Assembly (NCBI GenBank): GCA_947568835.1
Contig: CANOQG010000001.1
Location: 1,039,001 to 1,103,000 of the forward strand
DNA from: Protonemura montana
Lineage: Eukaryota; Arthropoda; Insecta; Plecoptera; Nemouridae
DNA: 64,000 nt
Direction: 5' to 3'
The notes under the pieces are model-generated. The model had not been told where the DNA came from and made no database searches. It saw only the letters and a program-made list of their open reading frames with translations. A program made the position numbers and the translations under genes. This document shows positions 50,401 through 63,310 of the stretch, in pieces (positions within the stretch are counted from its first letter, which is position 1; the number at the start of each line of letters is the position of its first letter).

Positions 50401-51480
50401 CTCCCTAGCCAGACGCTCCAGACACTCTGCCTCCCTAGCTAGAGGTTTCAGACAGTCTGCTACGCTAGCTTAACGCTCCAGACTTTCTGCTACGCTAGCC
50501 AGACGCTCAAGACACTATGCCACGCTAGCTTGACGCTCCAGACACTCTGCCTTGCTACCCAGACCCTTCAGACACTCTGCCTGCTACCCAGACGCTCCAG
50601 ACACTATGCCTCGCTAGCCAGGCGCTCCAGACACTCTGCCACGCTAGCCAGACGCTTCAGACTATCTGCCACGCTAGCCAGTGGCTCCAGACACTCTGCC
50701 ACGCTAGCTAGACGCTCCAGGCACTCTGCCTCGCTACTTAGACGCTCCAGAAACTCTGCCTCACTAGCCAGGCACTCCAGACACTCTGGCTCGCTACCCA
50801 GACGATCCAGACACTCTGCCTCCCTAGCCAGCCGCTCCAGACACTCTGCCATGCTAGCCAGAGATTTCAGACAATCTGCTACGCTAGATAGACGCTCCAG
50901 ACACTCTGCCACGCTAGCTAGACGCTCCAGACACTCTGCCTTGCTACTTAGACCCTCCAGACACTCTGCCTCGCTAGCCAGGCGCTCCAGACACTTTGCC
51001 TCGCTACCCAGACGCTCCAGACTATTTGCCACGCTAGCCAGAGGCTCAAGACACTCTGCCACGCTAGCTAGACGCTCCAGACACTCTGCCTCGCTAGCCA
51101 GGCGCTCCAGACACTCTGCCTCGCTATACAGACGCTCCATACACTCTGCCTTGCTAGCCAGCCTCTCCAGACACTCTGCAATGCTAGCCAGACGCTCCAG
51201 ACTTTCTGCCACGCTAGCCAGAGGTTTAAGACACTCTGCTACGCTAGCTAGACGCTTCAGAAACTCTGCGTCGCTAGCTTGACGCTCCAGACACTCTGCC
51301 TCGCTACCCAGACGCTCCAGACTATCTGCCACGCTAGCCAAAGGCCCCAGACACTCTGCCACGCTAGCTAGACGCTCCAGACACTCTGCCTCGCTAGCCA
51401 GGCGCTCCAGACACTCACCCTCGCTACCAAGACGCTCTAGACACTCTGCCTCGCTAGCCAGCCGCTTCAGACACTCTGCC
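47344..51480. repeat. 4137-bp higher-order repeat, copy 1
   Basis: It begins at the ATG unit followed by CTTACTGCCACGCTAACC and includes the 29-bp CTGCCTGCTACCC unit (47,795). It then holds the GTTACTCTACCATGC family (48.77 and 49.43 kb) and an internal 1349-bp repeat (49,921-51,269, restarting at 51,270). The same order restarts at 51,481. The first 1.1 kb also matches 24,179 onward. Confidence 0.85.
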
Positions 51481-54400
51481 ATGCTAGCCAGACGCTCCAG
51501 ACTTACTGCCACGCTAACCAGAGGTTTCAGACACTCTGCTCGTCTAGCTAGACGCTCCAGACACTCTGCCTTGCTACCCAGACCCTCCAGACACTCTGCC
51601 TCGCTAGCCAGGCGCTCCAGACACGCTGCCTCGCTACCCAGACGCTCCAGACTATCAGCCACGCTAGCCAGTGGCTCCAGATTATCTGCCACGCTAGCCA
51701 GAGGCTCCAGACACTCTGCCACGCTAGCTAGACGCTCCAGACACTCTGCCTCCCTAGCCAGACGCTCCAAACACTCTGCCTCCCTAGCCAGAGGTTTCAG
51801 ACACTCTGCTACGCTAGCTTAACGCTCCAGACTTTCTGCTACGCTAGCCAGACGCTCAAGACACTATGCCACGCTAGCTTGACGCTCCAGACATTCTGCC
51901 TTGCTACCCAGACCCTTCAGACACTCTGCCTGCTACCCAGACGCTCCAGACACTATGCCTCGCTAGCCAGGCGCTCCAGACACTCTGCCGCGCTAGCCAG
52001 ACGCTCCAGACACTCTGATTCGCTACCCAGACGTTCAAGACACTTTGCCTCGCTCCCCAGACGCTCCAGACACTCTGCCTCGTTAGCCAGGCGCTTCAGA
52101 AGCTCTGCCTCGCTAGCCAGGCGCTCCAGACACTCTGCCATGCTAGCCAGACGCTCCAGACTATCTGCTACGCTAGCCAGAGGCTCCAGACACTCTGCCA
52201 CGCTAGATAGACGCTCCAGACACTCTGCCTTGAGAGCCAGACGCTCCAGACTATCTGCAACGCTAGCCAGAGGCTCCAGACACTCTGCCACGCTAGCTAG
52301 ACGCTCCAGACACTCTGCCTTGCTACCCAGAATCTCCAGACACTCTGCCACGCTAGCCAGTGGCTCCAGACACTCTGCCTTGCTAGCCAGACGCTCCAGA
52401 CTATCTGCAACGCTAGCCAGAGGCTCCAGATACTCTGCCTCGCTAGCCAGGCGCTTCAGACACTCTGGCTGGCTACCCAGACGCTCCAGACACTCTGCCT
52501 CGCTAGCCAGCCTCTCCAGACACTCTACCACGCTAGCCAGACACTCCAGACACTCTACCACGCAAGCTTGACGCTCCAGGCACTCTGCCTCGCTAGCCAG
52601 GCGTTCCAGACACTCTGGCTCGCTTCCATACGCTCCAGACTTTCTGCTTTGCTAGCCAGACGTTCCAGACACTCTGCCACGATAGCCAGACACTCCAGAC
52701 TATCCGCCACGCTAGCCACAGGCTCCAGACACTCTGCCTCGCTATTCAGATGCTCCAGTTACTCTACCATGCTAGCTAGACGCTCCAGACACACTGCCTC
52801 GCTAGCCAGGCGCTCCAGACACTCTGCCTCGCTACCCAGGCGCTCCAGACACTCTGCCTCGCTATCCAGACGCTCCAGGCACTCTGCCTCGCCAGCAAGG
52901 CACTTCAGACACTCTTTTTCGCTAGCTAGACGGTCCAGACACTCAGCCATGCTAGCCAGACGCTCCAGGTACTCTGCCTTGCTACCCAGACGCTCCAGAC
53001 ACTCTGCTATTCTAGTCAGACGCTCCAGACTATCTGCTACGCTAGCCAGAGGCTCCAGACACTCTGCCACGCTAGCCATACGCTCTAGAAACTCTGCTAT
53101 GCTAGCCACACGCTCCAGACTTTCCGCCACGCTAGCCAGACGCTCTAGACTTTCTGCCTCGCTAGCAAGACGCTCCTGACACTCTGCCTCGCTACCCAGA
53201 CGCACCAGACACTTTGCCTCGCTACCCAGACGCTCCAGACACTCTGCCTCGCTAGCTAGACGCTCTAGACACTCTGCCATGATAACCAGATGCTCCAGAC
53301 TATCCGCCACGCTAGCTATAGGCTCCAGACACTCGGCCACGCTAGCAAGACGCTCCAGACACTCAGCCACGCTCGCCAGACGTTTCAGACACTCTGCCTC
53401 GCTATTCAGATGCTCCAGTTACTCTACCATGCTAGCTAGACGCTCCAGACACTCTGCCTCGCTAGCCAGGCGCTCCAGACACTCTGCCTCGCTACCCAGA
53501 CGCTCCAGGCACTCTGCCTCGCCAGCAAGTTACTTTAGACACTCTGTTTCGCTAGCTAGACGGTCCAGACACTCAGCCATGCTAGCCAGACGCTCCAGGT
53601 ACTCTGCCTTGCTATCCAGACGCTCCAGACACACTGCCTCGCTTGCCAGGCGCTCAAAACACTCTGCCACGCTAGCAAGACGCTCCAGACACTCTGCCAC
53701 GCTAGCCAGACGCTCCAGACACTCTGCCACGCTAGCAAGACGCACCGGACACTCTGTCTCGCTACCCAGACGCTCCAGACACTCTGCCACGCTAGCCATA
53801 GGCTCCAGACAATCTGCCACGCTAGCTAGACGCTCCAGACACTCTGCCTTGCTACCCAGACGCTCCAGACACTCTGCTACGCTAGCTTGACGCTTCAGAA
53901 ACTCTGCGTCGCTAGCTTGACGCTCCAGACACTCTGCCTCGCTACCCAGACGCTCCAGACACTCTGCCTCGCTAGCCAGGCGTTCCAGACACTCTGGCTC
54001 GCTTCCATACGCTCCAGATTTCTGCTTTGCTAGCCAGTGGCTCCAGACTATCTGCCACGCTATCCAGAGGCTGCAGACACTCTGCAATGCTAGCCAGACG
54101 CTCCAGACACTCTGCCACGCTAGCCAGAGGCTTAAGACACTCTGCAATGCTAGCCAGACGCTCCAGACACTCTGCCACGCTAGCTAGACGCTCCAGACAC
54201 TCTGCCTCCCTAGCCAGACGCTCCAGACACTCTGCCTCCCTAGCCAGAGGTTTCAGACACTCTGCTACGCTAGCTTAACGCTCCAGACTTTCTGCTACGC
54301 TAGCCAGACGCTCAAGACACTATGCCACGCTAGCTTGACGCTCCAGACACTCTGCCTTGCTACCCAGACCCTTCAGACACTCTGCCTGCTCCCCAGACGC

Positions 54401-55089
54401 TCCAGACACTCTGCCTCGTTAGCCAGGCGCTTCAGAAGCTCTGCCTCGCTAGCCAGGCGCTCCAGACACTCTGCCATGCTAGCCAGACGCTCCAGACTAT
54501 CTGCTACGCTAGCCAGAGGCTCCAGACACTCTGCCACGCTAGATAGACGCTCCAGACACTCTGCCTTGCTAGCCAGACGCTCCAGACTATCTGCAACGCT
54601 AGCCAGAGGCTCCAGACACTCTGCCACGCTAGCTAGACGCTCCAGACACTCTGCCTTGCTACCCAGAATCTCCAGACACTCTGCCACGCTAGCCAGTGGC
54701 TCCAGACACTCTGCCTTGCTAGCCAGACGCTCCAGACTATCTGCAACGCTAGCCAGAGGCTCCAGACACTCTGCCTCGCTAGCCAGGCGCTTCAGACACT
54801 CTGGCTGGCTACCCAGACGCCCCAGACACTCTGCCTCGCTAGCCAGCCTCTCCAGACACTCTACCACGCTAGCCAGACACTCCAGACACTCTACCACGCA
54901 AGCTTGACGCTCCAGGCACTCTGCCTCGCTAGCCAGGCGTTCCAGACACTCTGGCTCGCTTCCATACGCTCCAGACTTTCTGCTTTGCTAGCCAGTGGCT
55001 CCAGACTATCTGCCACGCTATCCAGAGGCTGCAGACACTCTGCAATGCTAGCCAGACGCTCTAGACACTCTGCCACGCTAGCCAGAGGC
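51481..55089. repeat. 4137-bp higher-order repeat, copy 2 (rearranged)
   Basis: The offset to copy 1 is 4137 bp to about 52.6 kb and 3987 bp near 53.3 kb, consistent with a loss of five units. From about 54.0 kb the order changes: a lone single-base loss at 54,018, a shortened copy of the 47,742-type segment at 54,335, then the 48,431-type segment at 54,904. Confidence 0.78.
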
Positions 55090-57176
55090 TAAAGACACTC
55101 TGCAATGCTAGCCAGACGCTCTAGACACTCTGCCACGCTAGCAAGACGCTCCAGACACTCTGCCACGCTAGCCAGACGCTCCAGACACTCTGCCACGCTA
55201 GCAAGACGCTCCAGACACTCTGTCTCGCTACCCAGACGCTCCAGACACTCTGCCACGCTAGCCATAGGCTCCAGACAATCTGCCAAGCTAGCTAGACGCT
55301 CCAGACACTCTGCCTTGCTACCCAGACGCTCCAGACACTCTGCCATTCTAGTCAGACGCTACAGACTATCTGCCACGCTAGCCAGAGGCTCCAGACACTC
55401 TGTCTCGCTACCCAGACGCTCCAGACACTCTGCCACGCTAGCCATAGGCTCCAGACAATCTGCCACGCTAGCTAGACGCTCAAGACACTCTCCCTTGCTA
55501 CCCAGACGCTCCAGACACTCTGCCATTCTAGTCAGACGCTACAGACTATCTGCCACGCTAGCCAGAGGCTCCAGACACTCTGCCACGCTAGCTAGACGCT
55601 CCAGACACTCTGCCTTAGAAGCAAAACGCTCCAGACATTCTGCCTCACTTGCCAGACGCTCCAAACACTCTGTCTTAGAAGTAAGATGCTCCAGACACCC
55701 TGCCTCACTTGCCAGACGCTCCAGACACTCTGCCTCGTAAGCCAGACGCTCTAGACACTCTGCTTAGATTGCCAGACGCTCCAGACACTCTACCATGCTA
55801 GCCAGACGCTCCAAACACTCTGTCTTAGAAGCAAGACGCTCCAGACACCCTGTCTCGCTTGCCAGACGCTCCAGACACTCTGCCTCGTCAGCCAGACGCT
55901 CTAGACACTCTGCTTTGCTTGCCAGACGCTGCAGACACTCTACCATGCTAGCTAGACGCTCCAGACACGCTGCTTCGCTAAAAAGACGCTTCAGACACTC
56001 TGCCTAGCTAGCAAGACGCTCTAGACACTCTGCCTTGGTTGTTAGACGCTCCAGACTATCTGCCACGCTGGCTAGACGCTCCAGACACTCTGCCTCGCTA
56101 CCCAGACGCTCCAGAAACTCTGCCTCGCTAGATTGGCGTTAGACACATTGCCTTGCTAGACAGACGCTCCATACACTCTCGTTTTATTGCAAATCGCTTC
56201 AGACACTTTGCCTCGGTAATAACACGCTCAAGAAACTCTGCCTCGCTAGCAAGACGCTCCATAGACTCTGCTTCGCTATCCAGACGTTCCAGACACTTTG
56301 CCTTGCTAGCCAGACGCTCCAGACATTCTGCCACGCTAGTCAGACATTCCAGACACTCTGCCTCGCTAGCAAGACGCTCCAGAATTTCAGCTTAGCTATC
56401 CAGACACTCCAGACACTCTGCCTTGCTAGCAAGACGCTGCAGACACTCTGCCTCACTAGCAAAAAGCTCCAGACACTCTGTATCGCTACCCAGGCGCTCC
56501 AGACGTTTTGCTTTAATATTGTAATGCTTTAAACAATCTGTCTCGCTAGCCAGACGCTCCAGACACTCTGCCTCGCTTGCCAGACGCTCCAGACGCTCTG
56601 CTTTGCTAGCTAGTCGCTCTAGACACTAAGCCTCGGTAAATAGACACTCCAGACACTTTTCCCCGCTTGCCAGACTCTCCAGACACTCTGCCTTAGAAGC
56701 AAGACGCTCCAGACATTCTGCCTCACTTGCCAGACGCTCTAAACACTCTGATTTAGAAGCAAGACGCTCCAGACACCCTGTCTCACTTGCCAGACGCTCC
56801 AAACACTCTGTCTTAGAAGCAAGACGCTCCAGACACCCTGTTTGGCATGCCAGACGCTCCAGATACTCTGCTTCGCTAGCCAGACGCTCCAGACACTCTG
56901 CTTCGCTAGCCAGACGCTCCAGACACTCTGCCACGCTAGTCAGACGCTCCAGACACTCTGCCTCGCTAGCAAGACGCTCCAGAATTTTTGCTTAACTATC
57001 CAGACGCTCCAGACACTCTGCCATGATAGCCAGACGCTGCAGACACTCTGCCTCACTAGCAAAAAGCTCCAGACACTCTGCATCGCTACCCAGGCGCTCC
57101 AGACGCTTTGCTTTGCTATTTTAATGCTACAAACACTCTGTCTCGCTAGCCAGACGCTCCAGACACTCTGCCACGC
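55090..57176. repeat. Diverged right-hand module, copy 1
   Basis: It contains two 180-bp repeats (55,221 and 55,401), then CTTAGAAGCAAGAC and CTCACTTGCCAGAC units, the AT-richer marker (56,128), and CTTTAATATTGTAATGC near 56,512. It matches 59.7-61.85 kb at a 4615-bp offset, rising to 4675 bp after a two-unit loss near 56,021. Similarity ends near 57,172. Beyond that point, the rare CGCACCGGACAC variant links this sequence to 53.74 kb. Confidence 0.85.
56128..56269. repeat. AT-richer marker module, copy 4
   Basis: This has the same GATTGGCGTTAGACAC and CGTTTTATTGCAAATCGC units as the copies at 27.6, 31.3 and 38.4 kb. A private change is GACACATTGCC near 56,143. Confidence 0.87.
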
Positions 57177-59700
57177 TAGCAAGACGCACCGGACACTCTG
57201 TCTCGCTACCCAGACGCTCCAGACACTCTGCCACGCTAGCCATAGGCTCCAGACAATCTGCCACGCTAGCTAGACGCTCCAGACACTCTGCCTTGCTACC
57301 CAGACGCTCCAGACACTCTGCTACGCTAGCTAGACGCTTCAGAAACTCTGCGTCGCTAGCTTGACGCTCCAGACACTCTGCCTCGCTACCCAGACGCTCC
57401 AGACACTCTGCCTCGCTAGCCAGGCGTTCCAGACACTCTGGCACGCTTCCATACGCTCCAGACTTTCTGCTTTGCTAGCCAGTGGCTCCAGACTATCTGC
57501 CACGCTATCCAGAGGCTGCAGACACTCTGCAATGCTAGCCAGACGCTCCAGACACTCTGCCACGCTAGCCAGAGGCTAAAGACACTCTGCAATGCTAGCC
57601 AGACGCTCCAGACACTCTGCCACGCTAGCTAGACGCTCCAGACACTCTGATTCGCTACTTAGACGTTCCAGAAACCTTGCCTTGCTACCCAGACGCTCCA
57701 GACTATCTGCCACGCTAGCCATAGGCTCCAGACACTCAGCCACGCTAGCTAGACGCTCCAGACACTCTGCCTCCCTAGCCAGACGCTCCAGACACTCTGC
57801 CTCCCTAGCCAGAGGTTTCAGACACTCTGCTACGCTAGCTTAACGCTCCAGACTTTCTGCTACGCTAGCCAGACGCTCAAGACACTATGCCACGCTAGCT
57901 TGACGCTCCAGACACTCTGCCTTGCTACCCAGACCCTTCAGACACTCTGCCTGCTACCCAGACGCTCCAGACACTATGCCTCGCTAGCCAGGCGCTCCAG
58001 ACACTCTGCCACGCTAGCCAGACGCTCCAGACACTCTGATTCGCTACCCAGACGTTCAAGACACTTTGCCTCGCTCCCCAGACGCTCCAGACACTCTGCC
58101 TCGTTAGCCAGGCGCTTCAGAAGCTCTGCCTCGCTAGCCAGGCGCTCCAGACACTCTGCCATGCAAGCCAGACGCTCCAGACTATCTGCTACGCTAGCCA
58201 GAGGCTCCAGACACTCTGCCACGCTAGATAGACGCTCCAGACACTCTGCCTTGCTAGCCAGACGCTCCAGACTATCTGCAACGCTAGCCAGAGGCTCCAG
58301 ACACTCTGCCACGCTAGCTAGACGCTCCAGACACTCTGCCTTGCTACCCAGAATCTCCAGACACTCTGCCACGCTAGCCAGTGGCTCCAGACACTCTGCC
58401 TTGCTAGCCAGACGCTCCAGACTATCTGCAACGCTAGCCAGAGGCTCCAGACACTCTGCCTCGCCAGCCAGGCGCTTCAGACACTCTGGCTGGCTACCCA
58501 GACGCTCCAGACACTCTGCCTCGCTAGCCAGCCTCTCCAGACACTCTACCACGCTAGCCAGACACTCCAGACACTCTACCACGCAAGCTTGACGCTCCAG
58601 GCACTCTGCCTCGCTAGCCAGGCGTTCCAGACACTCTGGCTCGCTTCCATACGCTCCAGACTTTCTGCTTTGCTAGCCAGTGGCTCCAGACTATCTGCCA
58701 CGCTATCCAGAGGCTGCAGACACTCTGCAATGCTAGCCAGACGCTCTAGACTCTCTGCCACGCTAGCCAGAGGCTAAAGACACTCTGCAATGCTAGCCAG
58801 ACGCTCTAGACACTCTGCCACGCTAGCTAGACGCTCCAGACACTCTGATTCGCTACTTAGACGTTCCAAAAACCTTGCCTTGCTACCCAGACGCTCCAGA
58901 CTATCTGCCTCGCTACCCAGGCGCTTCAGACACTCTGCCTCGCTATCCAGACGCTCCAGGCACTCTGCCTCGCCAGCAAGGCACTTCAGACACTCTTTTT
59001 CGCTAGCTAGACGGTCCAGACACTCAGCCATGCTAGCCAGACGCTCCAGGTACTCTGCCTTGCTACCCAGACGCTCCAGACACTCTGCTATTCTAGTCAG
59101 ACGCTACAGACTATCTGCCACGCTAGCCAGAGGCTCCAGACACTCTGCCACGCTAGCCATACGCTCTAGAAACTCTGCTATGCTAGCCACACGCTCCAGA
59201 CTTTCCGCCACGCTAGCCAGACGCTCTAGACTTTCTGCCTCGCTAGCAAGACGCTCCTGACACTCTGCCTCGCTACCCAGACGCACCAGACACTTTGCCT
59301 CGCTACCCAGACGCTCCAGACACTCTGCCTCGCTAGCTAGACGCTCTAGACACTCTGCCATGATAACCAGATGCTCCAGACTATCCGCCACGCTAGCTAT
59401 AGGCTCCAGACACTCGGCCACGCTAGCAAGACGCTCCAGACACTCAGCCACGCTCGCCAGACGTTTCAGACACTCTGCCTCGCTATTCAGATGCTCCAGT
59501 TACTCTACCATGCTAGCTAGACGCTCCAGACACTCTGCCTCGCTAGCCAGGCGCTCCAGACACTCTGCCTCGCTACCCAGACGCTCCAGGCACTCTGCCT
59601 CGCCAGCAAGTTACTTTAGACACTCTGTTTCGCTAGCAAGACGGTCCAGACACTCAGCCATGCTAGCCAGACGCTCCAGGTACTCTGCCTTGCTATCCAG
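57177..59700. repeat. Mosaic of the 53.7-kb and 54.3-kb segments
   Basis: It begins with the CGCACCGGACAC variant shared with 53,741. It then carries the 57,592 block start, the 57,900 segment (a full-length relative of 47,742 and 51,879) with the 29-bp CTGCCTGCTACCC unit near 57,951, and the 58,589 segment that matches 54,904. The last part returns to the GGTCCAGACAC and GTTACTCTACC families. Confidence 0.78.
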
Positions 59701-61846
59701 ACGCTCCAGACACACTGCCTCGCTTGCCAGGCGCTCAAAACACTCTGCCACGCTAGCAAGACGCTCCAGACACTCTGCCACGCTAGCCAGACGCTCCAGA
59801 CACTCTGCCACGCTAGCAAGACGCTCCAGACACTCTGTCTCGCTACCCAGACGCTCCAGACACTCTGCCACGCTAGCCATAGGCTCCAGACAATTTGCCA
59901 CGCTAGCTAGACGCTCCAGACACTCTGCCTTGCTACCCAGACGCTCCAGACACTCTGCCATTCTAGTCAGACGCTACAGACTATCTGCCACGCTAGCCAG
60001 AGGCTCCAGACACTCTGTCTCGCTACCCAGACGCTCCAGACACTCTGCCACGCTAGCCATAGGCTCCAGACAATCTGCCACGCTAGCTAGACGCTCAAGA
60101 CACTCTCCCTTGCTACCCAGACGCTCCAGACACTCTGCCATTCTAGTCAGACGCTACAGACTATCTGCCACGCTAGCCAGAGGCTCCAGACACTCTGCCA
60201 CGCTAGCTAGACGCTCCAGACACTCTGCCTTAGAAGCAAAACGCTCCAGACATTCTGCCTCACTTGCCAGACGCTCCAAACACTCTGTCTTAGAAGTAAG
60301 ATGCTCCAGACACCCTGCCTCACTTGCCAGACGCTCCAGACACTCTGCCTCGTAAGCCAGACGCTCTAGACACTCTGCTTAGCTTGCCAGACGCTCCAGA
60401 CACTCTACCATGCTAGCCAGACGCTCCAAACACTCTGTCTTAGAAGCAAGACGCTCCAGACACCCTGTCTCGCTTGCCAGACGCTCCAGACACTCTGCCT
60501 CGTCAGCCAGACGCTCTAGACACTCTGCTTTGCTTGCCAGACGCTGCAGACACTCTACCATGCTAGCTAGACGCTCCAGACACGCTGCTTCGCTAAAAAG
60601 ACGCTTCAGACACTCTGCCTAGCTAGCAAGACGCTCTAGACACTCTGCTTTGCTAGCCAGACGTTTCAGACACTCCGCCTCGCTAGCTAGACGCTCCAGA
60701 CACTCTGCCTTGGTTGTTAGACGCTCCAGACTATCTGCCACGCTGGCTAGACGCTCCGGACACTCTGCCTCGCTACCCAGACGCTCCAGAAACTCTGCCT
60801 CGCTAGATTGGCGTTAGACACTTTGCCTTGCTAGACAGACGCTCCATACACTCTCGTTTTATTGCAAATCGCTTCAGACACTTTGCCTCGGTAATAACAC
60901 GCTCAAGAAACTCTGCCTCGCTAGCAAGACGCTCCATAGACTCTGCTTCGCTATCCAGACGTTCCAGACACTTTGCCTTGCTAGCCAGACGCTCCAGACA
61001 TTCTGCCACGCTAGTCAGACATTCCAGACACTCTGCCTCGCTAGCAAGACGCTCCAGAATTTCAGCTTAGCTATCCAGACACTCCAGACACTCTGCCTTG
61101 CTAGCAAGACGCTGCAGACACTCTGCCTCACTAGCAAAAAGCTCCAGACACTCTGTATCGCTACCCAGGCGCTCCAGACGTTTTGCTTTAATATTGTAAT
61201 GCTTTAAACAATCTGTCTCGCTAGCCAGACGCTCCAGACACTCTGCCTCGCTTGCCAGACGCTCCAGACGCTCTGCTTTGCTAGCTAGTCGCTCTAGACA
61301 CTTAGCCTCGGTAAATAGACACTCCAGACACTTTTCCCCGCTTGCCAGACTCTCCAGACACTCTGCCTTAGAAGCAAGACGCTCCAGACATTCTGCCTCA
61401 CTTGCCAGACGCTCTATACACTCTGATTTAGAAGCAAGACGCTCCAGACACCCTGTCTCACTTGCCAGACGCTCCAAACACTCTGTCTTAGAAGCAAGAC
61501 GCTCCAGACACCCTGTTTGGCATGCCAGACGCTCCAGATACTCTGCTTCGCTAGCCAGACGCTCCAGACACTCTGCTTCGCTAGCCAGACGCTCCAGACA
61601 CTCTGCCACGCTAGTCAGACGCTCCAGACACTCTGCCTCGCTAGCAAGACGCTCCAGAATTTCTGCTTAACTATCCAGACGCTCCAGACACTCTGCCATG
61701 ATAGCCAGACGCTGCAGACACTCTGCCTCACTAGCAAAAAGCTCCAGACACTCTGCATCGCTACCCAGGCGCTCCAGACGCTTTGCTTTGCTATTTTAAT
61801 GCTACAAACACTCTGTCTCGCTAGCCAGACGCTCCAGACACTCTGC
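59701..61846. repeat. Diverged right-hand module, copy 2
   Basis: This is the sister of 55,090-57,176 and keeps the two units missing there. It includes two 180-bp repeats (59,836 and 60,016), the AT-richer marker at 60,803, CTTTAATATTGTAATGC near 61,187 and CTATTTTAATGC near 61,791. Many units have lost the GCTAGC core (CTTAGAAGCAAGAC, CTTGCCAGAC). Confidence 0.85.
60803..60944. repeat. AT-richer marker module, copy 5
   Basis: This is the counterpart of 56,128-56,269 at a 4675-bp offset, with the same 28-bp unit and CGTTTTATTGCAAATCGC near 60,855. Confidence 0.87.
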
Positions 61847-61984
61847 CTCGTTTGCCAGACGCTCCAGACACTCTGCCTTAGTAGCCAGACGCACCAGACT
61901 TTCTGCTTCGCTAGTTAGACGCTCCAGACGCTCTGCTTTGCTAGCTAGTCGCTCTAGACACTCATCCTCGGTAAATAGACACTC

Positions 61985-62470
61985 CAGACACTTTTCCCCG
62001 CTTGCCAGACGCTCCAGGTACTCTGCCTTAGAAGCAAGACGCCCCAGACACCCAGCCTCACTTGCCAGACGCTCCAAACACTCTGTCTTAGAAGCAAGAC
62101 GCTCCAGACACCCAGCATCACTTGCCAGACGCTCCAAACACTCTGTCTTAGAAGCAAGACGCTCCAGACACCCTGTCTCGCTTGCCAGGCGCTCTAGACA
62201 CTCTGCCTCGTAAGCCAGACGCTCCAAACACTCTGTCTTAGAAGTAAGATGCTCCAGACACCCTGCCTCACTTGCCAGACGCTTCAAACACTCTGTCTTA
62301 GAAGCAAGACGCTCCAGTCATTCTGCCTCACTTGCCAGACGCTCCAAACACTCTGACTTATAAGCAAGACGCTCCAAGCACCCAGCCTCACTTGCCAGAC
62401 GCTCCAAACACTCTGTCTTAGCAGCAAGACGCTCCAGACACCCGGTCTCGCTTGCCAGACGCTCCAGACA
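61985..62470. repeat. 60-bp dimer repeats of diverged units
   Basis: Alternating units CTTAGAAGCAAGACGC...CACCC and CTCACTTGCCAGACGC...AAACACTCTG repeat with a 60-bp period from about 62,027, with clear copies at 62,027, 62,087 and 62,147 and looser ones up to 62,440. Here the local repeat has become two units long. Both units lack the GCTAGC core of the consensus. Confidence 0.85.
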
Positions 62471-62760
62471 CTCTGCCTCGTCAGCCAGACGCTCTAGACA
62501 CTCCTCCTTGCTAGCCAGTCGCTCCAAACACTCTGTCTCGCTTGCCAGACGCTCCAGACACTCTGTTTTATTGATTAGACGTTCCAGACACTCTGCCATG
62601 ATAGCTCGACGCTTAAGACACTCTGCCTCGCTACTTAGACGCTCTAGACGCTCTGCTTTGCTAGCTTAATGCTAAAGACACTCTGTCTCGCTAGCCAGAC
62701 GCTCCAGACACTCTGCATCGCTTGCCAGACGCTCCAGACACTCTGCCTCGTGAGCCAGAA

Positions 62761-63120
62761 GCTCCAGACACTCTGGTTTGCTAGCCAGACGCCCAAGACC
62801 TTCTTCATTGCTAGCTTGGCGCTCAAGACACTCCTCCTTGCTAGCCAATCGCTCTTGACACTCTGCCTCGCTTGCCAGACGCTCCAGAAACTCTGGTTTG
62901 CTAGCCAGACGCCCAAGACCTTCTTCATTGCTAGCTTGGCGCTCAAGACACTCCTCCTTGCTAGCCAATCGCTCTTGACACTCTGCCTCGCTAGCCAGAC
63001 GCTCCAGAAACTCTGGTTTGCTAGCCAGACGCCCAAGACCTTCTTCATTGCTAGCTTGGCGCTCAAGACACTCCTCCTTGCTAGCCAATCGCTCTTGACA
63101 CTCTGCCATAGTAGACAGAC
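62761..63120. repeat. Three tandem 120-bp tetramers
   Basis: Copies at 62,761-62,880, 62,881-63,000 and 63,001-63,120 are almost identical. Each has four distinctive units: CTCTGGTTTGCTAGCC, CCCAAGACCTTCTTCATTGC, CTTGGCGCTCAAGAC and CTCCTCCTTGCTAGCCAATC. The - frame reads as a 40-residue repeat containing LGRLASKPEFLERL. These units are not seen elsewhere in the window. Confidence 0.95.
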
Positions 63121-63310
63121 GCTCCAGAAACTCTGCCTTAGTAGACAGACGCTCCAGACACTCTGCATCGTTCGCAACACGCTCCATACACTCTCCTTTT
63201 ATAGCAAATCGCTTCAGACACTTTGCCTCGGTAATAACACGCTCAAGAAACTCTGCCTCGCTAGCAAGACGCTCCATAGACTCTGCTTCGCTATCCAGAC
63301 GTTCCAGACA
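63121..63310. repeat. Diverged relative of the AT-richer marker module
   Basis: CTCCTTTTATAGCAAATCGC near 63,193 and GGTAATAACACGC near 63,231 align with the marker modules. The 28-bp GATTGGCGTTAGACAC unit is absent and the preceding units differ (CATAGTAGACAG, GCATCGTTCGCAACACGC). This may be an ancestral or separately derived form. Confidence 0.75.
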
